DNA of 64,000 nucleotides from Rhizobium ruizarguesonis (GTDB lineage: Bacteria > Pseudomonadota > Alphaproteobacteria > Rhizobiales > Rhizobiaceae): assembly GCF_012349115.1 (NCBI RefSeq), contig NZ_PQIG01000089.1, positions 186,001-250,000 on the forward strand, in the 5' to 3' direction. The notes beneath the pieces were generated by a model, which saw only the letters and a program-made list of their open reading frames with translations, was not told the DNA's origin and searched no databases. The position numbers and the translations under genes are program-made. Each line of letters opens with the position of its first letter. The first letter of the stretch is position 1. Of this stretch, positions 40,389 to 49,134 are shown one piece after another.

Positions 40389-42035
40389 TCACTTTGCAGT
40401 CGCCCGCACGCGGCTTTCGATCAGCAGACCGCTTTCATCCATGATTGGATGCGCCACCGAGACGATGTGGGCATTGAGGCGCTTCAGGTCGCGCAGCATG
40501 TCGAGATGCAGCGAACTCGTCTGCAAGCTGTCGGCGCGGCCATCACGCAGACGTTCGAGGTGGCGCTCGGCAGACTGTTTTTCCATCCGGCGCACCTCGA
40601 CCTTTACCTCCATCATCTGACGCGCGAGATTGAAATCGCGGGTGACGAAGATCGTCTGGGCGACGCGCAAATTGTCGATTGTCAGATCGAACAGCTTTCG
40701 CAGTTCCTGATGACCGTCCTCGGAAAATTTCAGGCCGAGGGAGATCTTCTTCGCCACCTGCTCCAGCAAGCCCTTCTCGATAATGTCGCCCATGTGCTCA
40801 AGGTTGATCGCATAATCGATGACGACGATCGAACGGCGGGCGTTCTCGTCGCTGAGACCCTCGCGGCCAAGCTTCGAGAGATAGACTTTCACCGCCTGCT
40901 GCAGCCGGTCGACGCGCTCTTCGAGGGCCGGGATCTCGGCAAGTTTGGATGCACTGTTATGCTCGAAAGCTTCGGAGACCCGGATGAGCATGCGCTCGAT
41001 CAAGTCGCCGACGCCGAGCACTTCACGGGTGGCGCTGGCGAGGGCAACGACCGGCGTCGAAAGCTCCTGTGCATCCAGATATTTCGGCGCGTTATCGGGT
41101 TCGGCCTGATCCGGCACCAGCCGGGCCATCAGGGTGGCGAGCGGCCGGGAGAAGGGCCAGGCCAGCGCCGCCAGCAGAAGGTTGAAGGCAAGATGCGCAT
41201 CGACCGGCAGCTTGGCGGGACCGAAGGGCAGCATTTGGATGAACTCCGCGCCATATCCCGCCAGAGGCAGCGCGATGAGGCAGCCGAGCGTGCGGACGGC
41301 GAGGTTGCCGAGGGTGACGCGCCTCGCCGAAGCCGGGCCGGACAATGTCGCGATAACCGGCGGTATCGCACCGCCGAGATTGGCGCCGAGCACAAGCACG
41401 ATGACGAGTTCGGCGGAGACCACGCCGGCCGAGGCGAGCGACAGGATGAGCACCACCACTGCGAGGCTCGACGAGGACGCGAAGGCGAGTGCTGCCGAGA
41501 CGAGCATTGCTACGGGCAGAGCGCCGTCCAGCAGGCCGATGAAGGCGGCGAGAGCAGGCGAGGCGCGCATCGGTTCCGTCGCAAGGCCAAGGAGATGCAG
41601 CGACAGCAGCATCAGCCCGATGCCGATCAGCGCCGTGCCGCCGCCTTGGCTGGAGCTTGAACGGCCGCGGTAAAGCACAATGCCAACAAGAATCAGAAGA
41701 GGAGAGAGCCATTCGATGCCGGTGGCGACGATCCAGGCAGTGATTGCCGTGCCGACATTGGCGCCGAGCAGGACGATCTGCGCCATGCGCGGCTTGATCA
41801 GGTCGCGCTCGACGAAGGAGGCTGTCATCAGTGCTGTGGCCGTCGAGCTCTGCAGCGCGACGGTTGCAACGAGGCCTGACAGGAAAGAACGAAGACTGCC
41901 ACGCGTGCCGGTCGCCAGGCCTGTTCTCAGGCGGGCGCCGAAGGCCCTCGTCACGCCATCCTTCACCTGCGCGAGGCCGAACAGCAGCAGAGCCACGGCG
42001 CCGAACAGGTTGATCATGATGATTGTGGAGTCCAT
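40389..42035 (-). CDS. Na/Pi cotransporter family protein with PhoU-like domain
   Basis: The 548-residue protein has two Na/Pi cotransporter repeats in the membrane half: LVATVALQSSTATALMTASF early, and a second Gly/Ala-rich repeat with LGANLGGAIPPVIATLSGP. The C-terminal 200 residues are helical and PhoU-like (VVIDYAINLEHMGDIIEKGL). It would move phosphate with sodium, or efflux it, at the inner membrane. Its 3' end meets a small convergent gene. The start ATG at 42035 opens MDSTIIMINLFGAVALLLFG, as in this family. Confidence 0.9.
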   Translation of the reverse strand: MDSTIIMINLFGAVALLLFGLAQVKDGVTRAFGARLRTGLATGTRGSLRSFLSGLVATVALQSSTATALMTASFVERDLIKPRMAQIVLLGANVGTAITAWIVATGIEWLSPLLILVGIVLYRGRSSSSQGGGTALIGIGLMLLSLHLLGLATEPMRASPALAAFIGLLDGALPVAMLVSAALAFASSSSLAVVVLILSLASAGVVSAELVIVLVLGANLGGAIPPVIATLSGPASARRVTLGNLAVRTLGCLIALPLAGYGAEFIQMLPFGPAKLPVDAHLAFNLLLAALAWPFSRPLATLMARLVPDQAEPDNAPKYLDAQELSTPVVALASATREVLGVGDLIERMLIRVSEAFEHNSASKLAEIPALEERVDRLQQAVKVYLSKLGREGLSDENARRSIVVIDYAINLEHMGDIIEKGLLEQVAKKISLGLKFSEDGHQELRKLFDLTIDNLRVAQTIFVTRDFNLARQMMEVKVEVRRMEKQSAERHLERLRDGRADSLQTSSLHLDMLRDLKRLNAHIVSVAHPIMDESGLLIESRVRATAK

Positions 42036-42246
42036 TTTTTGTTTTTATTCTTCTTTCGTCGGTCTGAAGAGATGCTGTTTTCCTCTCTGGCCCCAAGTTA
42101 TTGGAATCGTGGAGGCTATACGAAATTTTTGGTTGTTCGGCTAATAAATATACCCCAGTCTGACCGATTGACAACGCCGTTTTGCGACATATTCCGGAGC
42201 TGTTCGGCAAATCCATCGCATGTGCTCCGCCAGCGCTGCGAGTTGG

Positions 42247-42708
42247 TCAGGCCCAGACGGTTTGGCGCATTGCTTCGCCGACGATCATCGCAGCCGAAAC
42301 CGCGACATTGATTGAGCGTTGGCCTTCGACCATCGGAATCAGGACGCGCGCATCGGCTGCCTCATGCACCTGATCCGGCACGCCGGCGCTTTCGCGACCG
42401 AAGAGCAGGATATCGTCCGGCCGGAAGGCAAGATTGGTGTAGCGCTCCGCAGCTTTGGTCGAGGCGAGGATCAGGCGGCGGCCGGTGGTCAGACGCCATG
42501 CCTCGAAGCGGTCCCAGCTGACATGGCGGGTGAGGGCGGCGGCGGCGATATAATCCATTCCCGCCCGTTTCAGGTTGCGGTCGGAGATGTCGAAGCCGGC
42601 GGGCTCGATCAGATCGACCGCAAAGCCAAGGCAGGCGGCAAGACGCAGGATCGTGCCGGTATTGCCTGGAATATCCGGCTGATAGAGTGCCAGTCTGAGT
42701 GAAGTCAT
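42247..42708 (-). CDS. trmL: tRNA (cytidine(34)-2'-O)-methyltransferase
   Basis: The 153-residue SPOUT enzyme methylates the ribose of the wobble base 34 of some tRNA-Leu. It starts MTSLRLALYQPDIPGNTGTI and has DILLFGRESAGVPD and the knot segment RSINVAVSAAMIVGEAMRQ, which bind S-adenosylmethionine. Length fits TrmL. The ATG at 42708 was chosen; the frame extends upstream to 43038 but only through unconserved sequence. It runs toward the Na/Pi gene on the same strand with 211 bases between. Confidence 0.93.
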   Translation of the reverse strand: MTSLRLALYQPDIPGNTGTILRLAACLGFAVDLIEPAGFDISDRNLKRAGMDYIAAAALTRHVSWDRFEAWRLTTGRRLILASTKAAERYTNLAFRPDDILLFGRESAGVPDQVHEAADARVLIPMVEGQRSINVAVSAAMIVGEAMRQTVWA

Positions 42709-43070
42709 GATCCGCCATCTTCCTGCTTTCACCGCAAAACGCCTAATGCAACTGTGATTTCGACGCAACAGGGCGCGTTTTGACCCGAAAAGATGAAATT
42801 TTTGGCAGAACAGGGCTGGAAAATTCCTCGTTTTCGCGTTATCGGTGCATATCTTTAATCGCCAGCAAGGAGCGCCAGAATGAATATTTTGCTGTATGTG
42901 CGCCTCCCGGCCGTGATGCCAAGCGGTGCGATTTTCCGCCGATAGTGCGGGTTTCTTCCCTGAATTTCCTTTTTTGATCCCTTGTGCGGCTGTCTCAGCC
43001 TCGCCCCTTGAACGTTCGGTTCCCATATGTGCTTGCATAGCGCTGGGATGGCGCGAAGCCGGGAGCCGGA
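42709..43070. other. 362-base divergent region (trmL / ABC exporter)
   Basis: It holds the promoter region for both genes and one 21-codon ORF with a good ribosome site (42880-42945). I see no terminator, riboswitch or known repeat in it. Confidence 0.4.
42880..42945 (+). CDS. Possible 21-residue leader peptide before the ABC exporter
   Basis: AAGGAGCGCCAGA followed by ATG gives an excellent ribosome site. The frame encodes MNILLYVRLPAVMPSGAIFR plus Arg and a stop. It is hydrophobic at the N-terminus. It lies 125 bases before the exporter gene. It might be a leader peptide or small membrane peptide; without conservation data this is only a candidate. Confidence 0.3.
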   Translation: MNILLYVRLPAVMPSGAIFRR

Positions 43071-44951
43071 ATGATGACGTTTCGGAGCAATTTCATGTTT
43101 GGCTGGTTCGAACAGCGACTCAATCCCTTTCCGAGCGAGGAGCCCGTCGCCCCGCCGAAAGGCCTTTTTGCCTTCTGCTGGCACTACAGCAAACCGGCTG
43201 CGCCCTGGCTCGGCCTGATGGCCGTGCTCACCGCGCTGATTGCGATCGGCGAAGTGGCGCTCTTCCAGTTCCTCGGGGACATCGTCGACTGGCTGACCAA
43301 TGCCGACCGCGCCACCTTCCTGGAGAGAGAAGGCCACAAGCTGTTCTGGATGGCGGCGCTGGTGCTGGTCGGCCTGCCGCTGACGGCCGGGCTCGATTCG
43401 CTCATCATGCATCAGATGATGCTCGGCAATTATCCGATGATCGCACGCTGGCAGATGCACCGCTTCCTGCTGCGCCACAGCATGTCGTTCTTTGCCAACG
43501 AGTTTGCCGGGCGTGTCGCGACCAAGGTGATGCAGACGTCGCTTGCCGTGCGCGAGACGGTGATGAAGATCCTCGACGTCTTCGTCTATGTCGTCACCTA
43601 CTTCCTGACGATGATCATCGTCATCGCAGCGGCCGACTGGCGGCTGATGATCCCGATCCTCGTCTGGCTCGCAGTCTATATCAGCATCGTCGCCTATTTC
43701 GTGCCGCGGCTTCGCAAGATCGCGGCGGCGCAGGCGGATGCGCGCTCGATGATGACGGGGCGCGTGGTCGACAGCTATACGAATATCGCGACGGTCAAGC
43801 TGTTTTCGCATGCGGGCCGCGAGGAGGTCTATGCCAAGGAGGGCATGGACGAGTTCCTGCAGACCGTGCACAAGCAGATGCGCAAGGTGACGCTCTTCCA
43901 CATCTGCGTCTATGTGAACAACTGCGTTGCGCTCTTCGTCATCTCGGGCCTGTCGATCTGGTTCTGGCTGAGCGGGGCGATCTCGGTCGGCGCCATCGCC
44001 ATCGCCATCGGTCTTGCCATGCGTGTCAACGGCATGTCGCAATGGATCATGTGGGAAGTCTCGGCACTGTTCGAGAATATCGGCACGGTCTATGACGGCA
44101 TGGAGATGATGAGCAAACAGCACGACATCGTCGACAAGCCGGGCGCACCCACCCTGACGGCGAAGAAGGGTGCGATCCACTACGACCGCATCCGCTTTCA
44201 CTACGGCAAGAGCAAGGGCGTCATCGACAACCTTTCGCTCGACATCAAGGCGGGTGAGAAGGTCGGCCTGGTCGGCCGCTCCGGCGCCGGCAAGACGACG
44301 CTGATGAACCTGCTGCTGCGCTTCTATGATTTGGAGGCCGGCCGCATCACCATCGACGGGCAGGACATCGCAGGCGTCTCGCAGGAAAGCCTGCGTTCGC
44401 TGATCGGCGTGGTGACGCAGGACACCTCGCTGCTGCATCGCTCGATCCGCGACAACATCGCCTATGGTCGCCCCGATGCAACGGACGCCGAGGTGATCGA
44501 GGCCGCCAAACGCGCGAATGCCTGGGAGTTCATCGAAGGTCTCGTCGACTTGCAGGGCCGCGAAGGGCTGAATGCGCAGGTCGGCGAACGCGGCGTCAAG
44601 CTCTCCGGCGGCCAGCGGCAGCGCGTCGCGATCGCCCGCGTCTTCCTGAAGGACGCGCCGATCCTGGTGCTGGACGAGGCGACCTCGGCGCTCGATTCGG
44701 AAGTTGAGGCGGCGATCCAGGAAAACCTCTTCGCCCTGATGGAGGGCAAGACGGTGATCGCGATCGCCCACCGGCTTTCGACGCTGACGGAGATGGACCG
44801 GCTGATCGTGCTCGACAAGGGCCGGATCATCGAGGCCGGTTCGCACAGCGAACTGATCGCGGGAGGCGGCATCTATGCCGACCTCTGGAACCGCCAGTCC
44901 GGCGGCTTCCTCTCCGATCATGCCGAGGAAGCGGAAGTGGCGGCGGAATAA
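43071..44951 (+). CDS. ABC exporter, fused membrane and ATPase domains (copy 1)
   Basis: The 626-residue protein has six predicted membrane spans in residues 45-330, then an ATPase with Walker A GRSGAGKTT (about 401), signature LSGGQRQR (about 511), Walker B ILVLDEATSALD and H-loop AHRLS. This is the half-transporter layout of lipid or drug exporters and it must dimerise. The neighbouring copy at 45456-47369 is closely similar through the ATPase, with identical LMNLLLR, SQDTSLLHRS-type and VKLSGGQRQR stretches, so a heterodimer is possible. A strong terminator follows. The substrate is unknown. Confidence 0.92.
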   Translation: MMTFRSNFMFGWFEQRLNPFPSEEPVAPPKGLFAFCWHYSKPAAPWLGLMAVLTALIAIGEVALFQFLGDIVDWLTNADRATFLEREGHKLFWMAALVLVGLPLTAGLDSLIMHQMMLGNYPMIARWQMHRFLLRHSMSFFANEFAGRVATKVMQTSLAVRETVMKILDVFVYVVTYFLTMIIVIAAADWRLMIPILVWLAVYISIVAYFVPRLRKIAAAQADARSMMTGRVVDSYTNIATVKLFSHAGREEVYAKEGMDEFLQTVHKQMRKVTLFHICVYVNNCVALFVISGLSIWFWLSGAISVGAIAIAIGLAMRVNGMSQWIMWEVSALFENIGTVYDGMEMMSKQHDIVDKPGAPTLTAKKGAIHYDRIRFHYGKSKGVIDNLSLDIKAGEKVGLVGRSGAGKTTLMNLLLRFYDLEAGRITIDGQDIAGVSQESLRSLIGVVTQDTSLLHRSIRDNIAYGRPDATDAEVIEAAKRANAWEFIEGLVDLQGREGLNAQVGERGVKLSGGQRQRVAIARVFLKDAPILVLDEATSALDSEVEAAIQENLFALMEGKTVIAIAHRLSTLTEMDRLIVLDKGRIIEAGSHSELIAGGGIYADLWNRQSGGFLSDHAEEAEVAAE

Positions 44952-44959
44952 GATGAAAT

Positions 44960-44991
44960 GAGGCCCTCCCCACGGAAGCGGGGAGGGCCTC
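44960..44991 (+). terminator. Terminator after ABC exporter copy 1
   Basis: GAGGCCCTCCCC (44960-44971) pairs with GGGGAGGGCCTC (44980-44991), followed by TTGAATTCTT. It separates the first exporter from the second, so the two are probably transcribed separately. Confidence 0.8.
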
Positions 44992-45062
44992 TTGAATTCT
45001 TAGGATGGCTATGAGCTTGCCGGACGGTTGCTGAAACCTGACCGCGTTTGCCTCTTGGCCGT

Positions 45063-45293
45063 TCAAAGGCTGTCGGCCCAATCAATCGCGCGGTGATGTT
45101 CGATGAGGACGATGGTGTTGGCGGCGGCGATCGTGCGCAGCGCTGTGATGCGGCGGCGCTCCTCCTGGTCGATCCAGGCGGTGATGGCGTCGGTGACGAT
45201 TTCATCGCGCGGCAGCGCCAGGTCGATGGCCAGGGCATCCAGCCTTTCTGCAAGCGGAAGCGGAATATGCGCATCGAGCATTTTCGTTTCCAT
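45063..45293 (-). CDS. Ribbon-helix-helix protein, antitoxin-like, without a toxin gene
   Basis: The 76-residue protein METKMLDAHIPLPLAERLDA... has a short N-terminal strand then two helices (PLAERLDALAIDLAL, RDEIVTDAITAWIDQE), the ribbon-helix-helix DNA-binding fold of CopG/RelB antitoxins. Such proteins normally sit next to a ParE/RelE toxin. Downstream on the same strand (44952-45062) no toxin-like frame is present, only the exporter terminator. It is a lone regulator between two plus-strand exporters and could regulate one of them, or be a leftover antitoxin. Confidence 0.7.
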   Translation of the reverse strand: METKMLDAHIPLPLAERLDALAIDLALPRDEIVTDAITAWIDQEERRRITALRTIAAANTIVLIEHHRAIDWADSL

Positions 45294-45455
45294 GGACGGT
45301 TTCTCCGGTGAAGCGCGATCGTAACGTCAGATTGTGACCGGTTGAGGGGCAGTCAATGCCGATGCCGCCGATGTTATCGATAATTACCAAAATATAACAT
45401 TCTGTCCGCTTTTCATTCCCTTTGCCGGGTCGGCTAATCCGCCTATATCGCTTCT

Positions 45456-47369
45456 ATGTTGCTGAACCCCATCCTCCGCCGGTTCGAAACCTGGATCGAC
45501 CCGTTCCGCCCACGCGCCAATCTCCAACCGCCGCGCTCGACGCTCGGATTCATCTGGTTCTATATCGGCCAGGCGAGGATGCCGTTTATCGCCATGCTCG
45601 TTCTCGGTGGGACATCGGCGGCAATCGAGGCTGCATTGTTCTGGTTCGTCGGCCGCTTGGTCGATATCCTCGGGAGTATCACGCCGGGTGCCGGCTGGAA
45701 CGGTCTTCTCGCCGCCCATGGCGGCGAATTGTTCGGCATGCTCGCCCTTATCGGGCTCGTACGCTTCGTCGTCGCCTTCCTGATCGCGCTCGTCGACCAG
45801 CAGGTGATCACGCCGGGCTTCTACAATCTTGCTCGCTGGCAATCCTATCTCCACGTCTCCAGGCAATCATTGTCGTTCTTCCAGAGCGATTTTTCCGGGC
45901 GCATCGTCACCAAGGTCTGGTCGGCGGGGCAGGCAACCGGCGATCTCGTCACCTCGCTGATGGAAAGCGTCTGGTTCGTCGGCATCTATGCCGTAACGAC
46001 GCTCGTGCTCGTCGCCCGGCTGGACTTTTCCCTTGCCGCCGTCGTGCTGTTCTGGCTTTGCGCCTTCAGCCTGCTTGCGCGCCACTTCGTTCCGCGGATC
46101 CGCCATCATTCCCGCGAAACGGCGGAAGCCGGATCGATGCTGAATGGCCGGATGGTCGACTCCTACAGCAACATGCAGACGCTGAAGCTGTTTGCACGCG
46201 ATGAGGAGAGCGACCGCTACATGCGGCAGGGTTTCGATATCTATCAGGATACGGTGCTGCGCTTCACGCGGTTCATCACGGGCGTCAGGGCCTCGATGGC
46301 GCTGCTCTCCGGCCTGATGATCGTAACGATGGCGGGGCTGAGCGTCGATCTCTGGCTGCGCGGCCTGGTGAGTTCCGGCGCCGTGGCGTTTTCGCTGGCG
46401 CTGGTGCTCAGGCTGAATTTCCTGCTCGGACGGCTGATGACCCAGTTCAACGGCATCATGCGCAATCTCGGTACCATCCAGAATGCCGCCGAGCTGATCT
46501 CCCAGCCCCTGGGGCTCGTCGATCGGCCTGATGCCAAGACCCTGGTGATCCGGCAGCCCGGCATCCGCTTCGACAATGTTTCGTTCCGCTACGGCAAGGG
46601 TCATCAGCCGGTCGTCGAGAATTTTTCCCTGACCATCCGCCCGGGCGAAAAGGTCGGGATCGTCGGCCGTTCGGGCGCGGGGAAATCAACGCTGATGAAC
46701 CTGCTGCTGCGTCTCTACGACATTCAGGATGGCCGCATTCTGATCGACGGCCAGGATCTTGCAGCCGTGACGCAGGAATCTCTCAGGATGCAGATCGGCG
46801 TCGTCAGCCAGGACACCTCGCTGCTGCATCGTTCCGTGCGGGACAATATCCTGTTCGGACGGCCGGATGCCGGCGAGGAGGGGCTGGTCGAGGCAGCCAG
46901 GCGCGCCGAAGCCATCGACTTCATCGAACGCCTGCAGGATCAGCAGGGCCGCAGAGGTTTCGATGCACATGTCGGCGAACGCGGCGTCAAACTGTCGGGC
47001 GGGCAGCGGCAGCGTATCGCGATTGCCCGCGTCATGCTGAAGGACGCGCCGATCCTCGTTCTCGACGAAGCGACGTCGGCGCTCGATTCGGAAGTGGAAG
47101 AAGCGATCCAGTCCAATCTCCACCGGATCATGGAAGGCAAGACGGTGCTTGCGATCGCCCATCGGCTGTCGACGATCGCCGCGCTCGACCGGCTGATCGT
47201 CGTCGATCTCGGCCGGATCATCGAGGAAGGCAGTCATGACGAACTGCTTCGCCGCGGCGGCCTCTATGCCGAACTTTGGGCGCGCCAGTCCGGCGGCTTC
47301 CTCGCTACGGATGAGGACACGGGCTCAAGGGTCGATGACAAATTCCGCCATCAGGCCAAAATGATTTGA
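45456..47369 (+). CDS. ABC exporter, fused membrane and ATPase domains (copy 2)
   Basis: The 637-residue protein repeats the layout of copy 1: six membrane spans, then Walker A GRSGAGKST (about 404), SQDTSLLHRSVRDNI, VKLSGGQRQRIAIAR, LVLDEATSALDSEVEEAI and AHRLSTIA. It ends with RQSGGFL as copy 1 does, followed by a different tail. The two genes are separated by a terminator and an orphan RHH gene, and look like an old tandem duplication. Its last 45 bases overlap the 3' end of the convergent endonuclease/phosphatase gene. The substrate is unknown. Confidence 0.92.
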   Translation: MLLNPILRRFETWIDPFRPRANLQPPRSTLGFIWFYIGQARMPFIAMLVLGGTSAAIEAALFWFVGRLVDILGSITPGAGWNGLLAAHGGELFGMLALIGLVRFVVAFLIALVDQQVITPGFYNLARWQSYLHVSRQSLSFFQSDFSGRIVTKVWSAGQATGDLVTSLMESVWFVGIYAVTTLVLVARLDFSLAAVVLFWLCAFSLLARHFVPRIRHHSRETAEAGSMLNGRMVDSYSNMQTLKLFARDEESDRYMRQGFDIYQDTVLRFTRFITGVRASMALLSGLMIVTMAGLSVDLWLRGLVSSGAVAFSLALVLRLNFLLGRLMTQFNGIMRNLGTIQNAAELISQPLGLVDRPDAKTLVIRQPGIRFDNVSFRYGKGHQPVVENFSLTIRPGEKVGIVGRSGAGKSTLMNLLLRLYDIQDGRILIDGQDLAAVTQESLRMQIGVVSQDTSLLHRSVRDNILFGRPDAGEEGLVEAARRAEAIDFIERLQDQQGRRGFDAHVGERGVKLSGGQRQRIAIARVMLKDAPILVLDEATSALDSEVEEAIQSNLHRIMEGKTVLAIAHRLSTIAALDRLIVVDLGRIIEEGSHDELLRRGGLYAELWARQSGGFLATDEDTGSRVDDKFRHQAKMI

Positions 47370-48257
47370 TCCGAAGCCGTTCTCGATACGGCGGACCGAT
47401 TTCAGCCGCAGCGGCGCCCGGGTAAAGACGTGATCGATCGGAATACCGAAGGCGCCAGCCCGGATCGGCCATGTCGCGGGCTCCAGCGATACCGTGCCCA
47501 AGCCCTGGGTGCGCATGAGATACTGCACGTCTGGCGCCAGAATCGACGTATTGAAATCACCGGCAAGGACGAGTGGTCCCGAAATGGAAGGGATGATCTC
47601 TGCTAGATCCCAGATTTCGAGGCCGTGGAACTCATCGTAATAAGGTTTTGTCAGGTGCGCGGCGAGGAAATTGACCTTCTGGCCGTCGAAATCGATCGTC
47701 GAGATCGTCAGCCGATTGCGCCAGAGCAGGCCGAGATTGCTGATGCGGGGTTCGATGAGCGGACGTTTCGACAAGACCAGCGTATCGCATTGCTCCATGC
47801 CGACGCCGCATCCGATATAATAGGGATAGGCCTTCAACAACCGCGGCAGTTCAGACAGCAGCGGTTCGGCCTCCAGGATGTTGACGACATCGGCGCCCGA
47901 GGCGATGACCATGTCGGCGATGCCAGGGCCGTTTGCGAAATTATCGTTCTCGATATTGAAGGACATCAGCCTGAAGAGGGCGGGGCGGCTCTCCTCGACT
48001 GATGGTTCGATGAACTCGCGCATCATCACGACGCCGTGGACGGCAAGGACCACCGATACCGCGAGGGTCAGCAGCGCATACCAGTGCCGCTTGACGAGAA
48101 GGGCTGCGAGCGAGGCCATCACGCCGGCCACCGCCAGATGGACCTGGAAGCTGTAAAAGAACGACAGCAGATAGAAATCGGCAACGTACCGCAGGGAGAC
48201 GATGGCGAGAACGAGGGTCGTGAGGACGCTGAATACGCAAAAAATCGTGTCTCTCAT
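47325..48257 (-). CDS. Membrane-anchored endonuclease/exonuclease/phosphatase family protein
   Basis: The 310-residue protein has three N-terminal membrane spans (within residues 5-80) and then the EEP fold: LMSFNIENDN, NILEAEP, FLAAHLTKPY, VLAGDFNTS and a C-terminal DHVFTR and NHFGLMAEF. These supply the metal and catalytic residues of the DNase I-like fold. The catalytic domain probably faces the periplasm. It may act on a phospholipid, nucleic acid or sugar phosphate; the group is broad. Its 3' end overlaps exporter copy 2 by 45 bases on the opposite strand. Confidence 0.88.
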   Translation of the reverse strand: MRDTIFCVFSVLTTLVLAIVSLRYVADFYLLSFFYSFQVHLAVAGVMASLAALLVKRHWYALLTLAVSVVLAVHGVVMMREFIEPSVEESRPALFRLMSFNIENDNFANGPGIADMVIASGADVVNILEAEPLLSELPRLLKAYPYYIGCGVGMEQCDTLVLSKRPLIEPRISNLGLLWRNRLTISTIDFDGQKVNFLAAHLTKPYYDEFHGLEIWDLAEIIPSISGPLVLAGDFNTSILAPDVQYLMRTQGLGTVSLEPATWPIRAGAFGIPIDHVFTRAPLRLKSVRRIENGFGSNHFGLMAEFVIDP

Positions 48258-48541
48258 CCGCTCCGGTCCGGCTCGCTGGCGTGGCTGCGACTGCGCCTAT
48301 CACGAGGCCGTTTTTGTTGCAACGCAACATAATGGCAAGCGCGTGTTTGCCTTAAAAAATTCATCCGAAATTTCCCGCGACATTGTGCCCTCATCCCCTT
48401 GCCAAGGCTGGACATAATTTGCGATCAAGCATAGAACGCGCCGGATTGCCGGGGAATCTATGGCCGAATTGTGTCCAGAGAGATTCGCCGGTAGAGGGGG
48501 CAGGGCGGAATTCCGCGAAAATTGCGCAGAGGATGTTAGCC

Positions 48542-49120
48542 GTGAGCGAACACGAAACGACAAGCGAGGGCATGGGCGAACCCACTCGCCGTGATTTCCT
48601 TTATCTCACCACTGGTATGGCAGGCGCCGTCGGCGCCGTTGCGGTCGCTTGGCCATTCATCGATCAGATGCGTCCTGACGCTTCGACGCTCGCTCTCGCC
48701 TCCATCGAAGTCGACGTTGCCAGCCTTGAGCCTGGCATGTCGCTGACGGTCAAATGGCGCGGCAAGCCGATCTTCATCCGCAATCGCACGCCTGAGGAAG
48801 TGGAAGCGGCAAACGCCGTCCAGCTTGGTGATCTGAAGGACCCGATCGCGCGCAATGCAAACCTTCCTGTCGACGCTCAGGCAACGGGTGTTGACCGTTC
48901 CGGCGGCAAGGGCAAGGAAAACTGGATCGTCATGATCGGCACCTGCACGCATCTCGGCTGCGTGCCGCTCGGCCAGGCCGGCGAATACAATGGTTGGTTC
49001 TGTCCCTGCCATGGCTCGGTCTACGACACGGCCGGCCGCATCCGCAAAGGTCCGGCGCCGCAGAACCTGGCGATTCCGACCTTTTCATTTTTGTCCGATA
49101 CCAAGATCAAGATCGGTTGA
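48542..49120 (+). CDS. petA: Ubiquinol-cytochrome c reductase iron-sulfur subunit
   Basis: This Rieske protein carries electrons from ubiquinol to cytochrome c1 in the bc1 complex at the inner membrane. The 192-residue protein has a twin-Arg signal anchor (TRRDFLYLTTGMAGAVGAVA, Arg16-Arg17) and the cluster motifs CTHLGC (residues 135-140) and CPCHGS, giving the two Cys and two His ligands. The GTG start at 48542 is preferred; an ATG three codons earlier (48533) abuts AGAGG. It heads the petABC operon, with petB starting 14 bases after its stop. Confidence 0.95.
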   Translation: MSEHETTSEGMGEPTRRDFLYLTTGMAGAVGAVAVAWPFIDQMRPDASTLALASIEVDVASLEPGMSLTVKWRGKPIFIRNRTPEEVEAANAVQLGDLKDPIARNANLPVDAQATGVDRSGGKGKENWIVMIGTCTHLGCVPLGQAGEYNGWFCPCHGSVYDTAGRIRKGPAPQNLAIPTFSFLSDTKIKIG

Positions 49121-49134
49121 GGGGAGACTGATTA

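Noticed and set aside
42855..44921. 688-codon minus-strand frame over the ABC exporter
   Set aside because: The plus-strand exporter has all ABC motifs; the other strand shows only Asp/Arg/His-rich filler.
44952..45062. A toxin gene next to the RHH protein
   Set aside because: I read the downstream stretch in all frames on the minus strand and found no ParE/RelE-like sequence, only the exporter terminator and stop codons.
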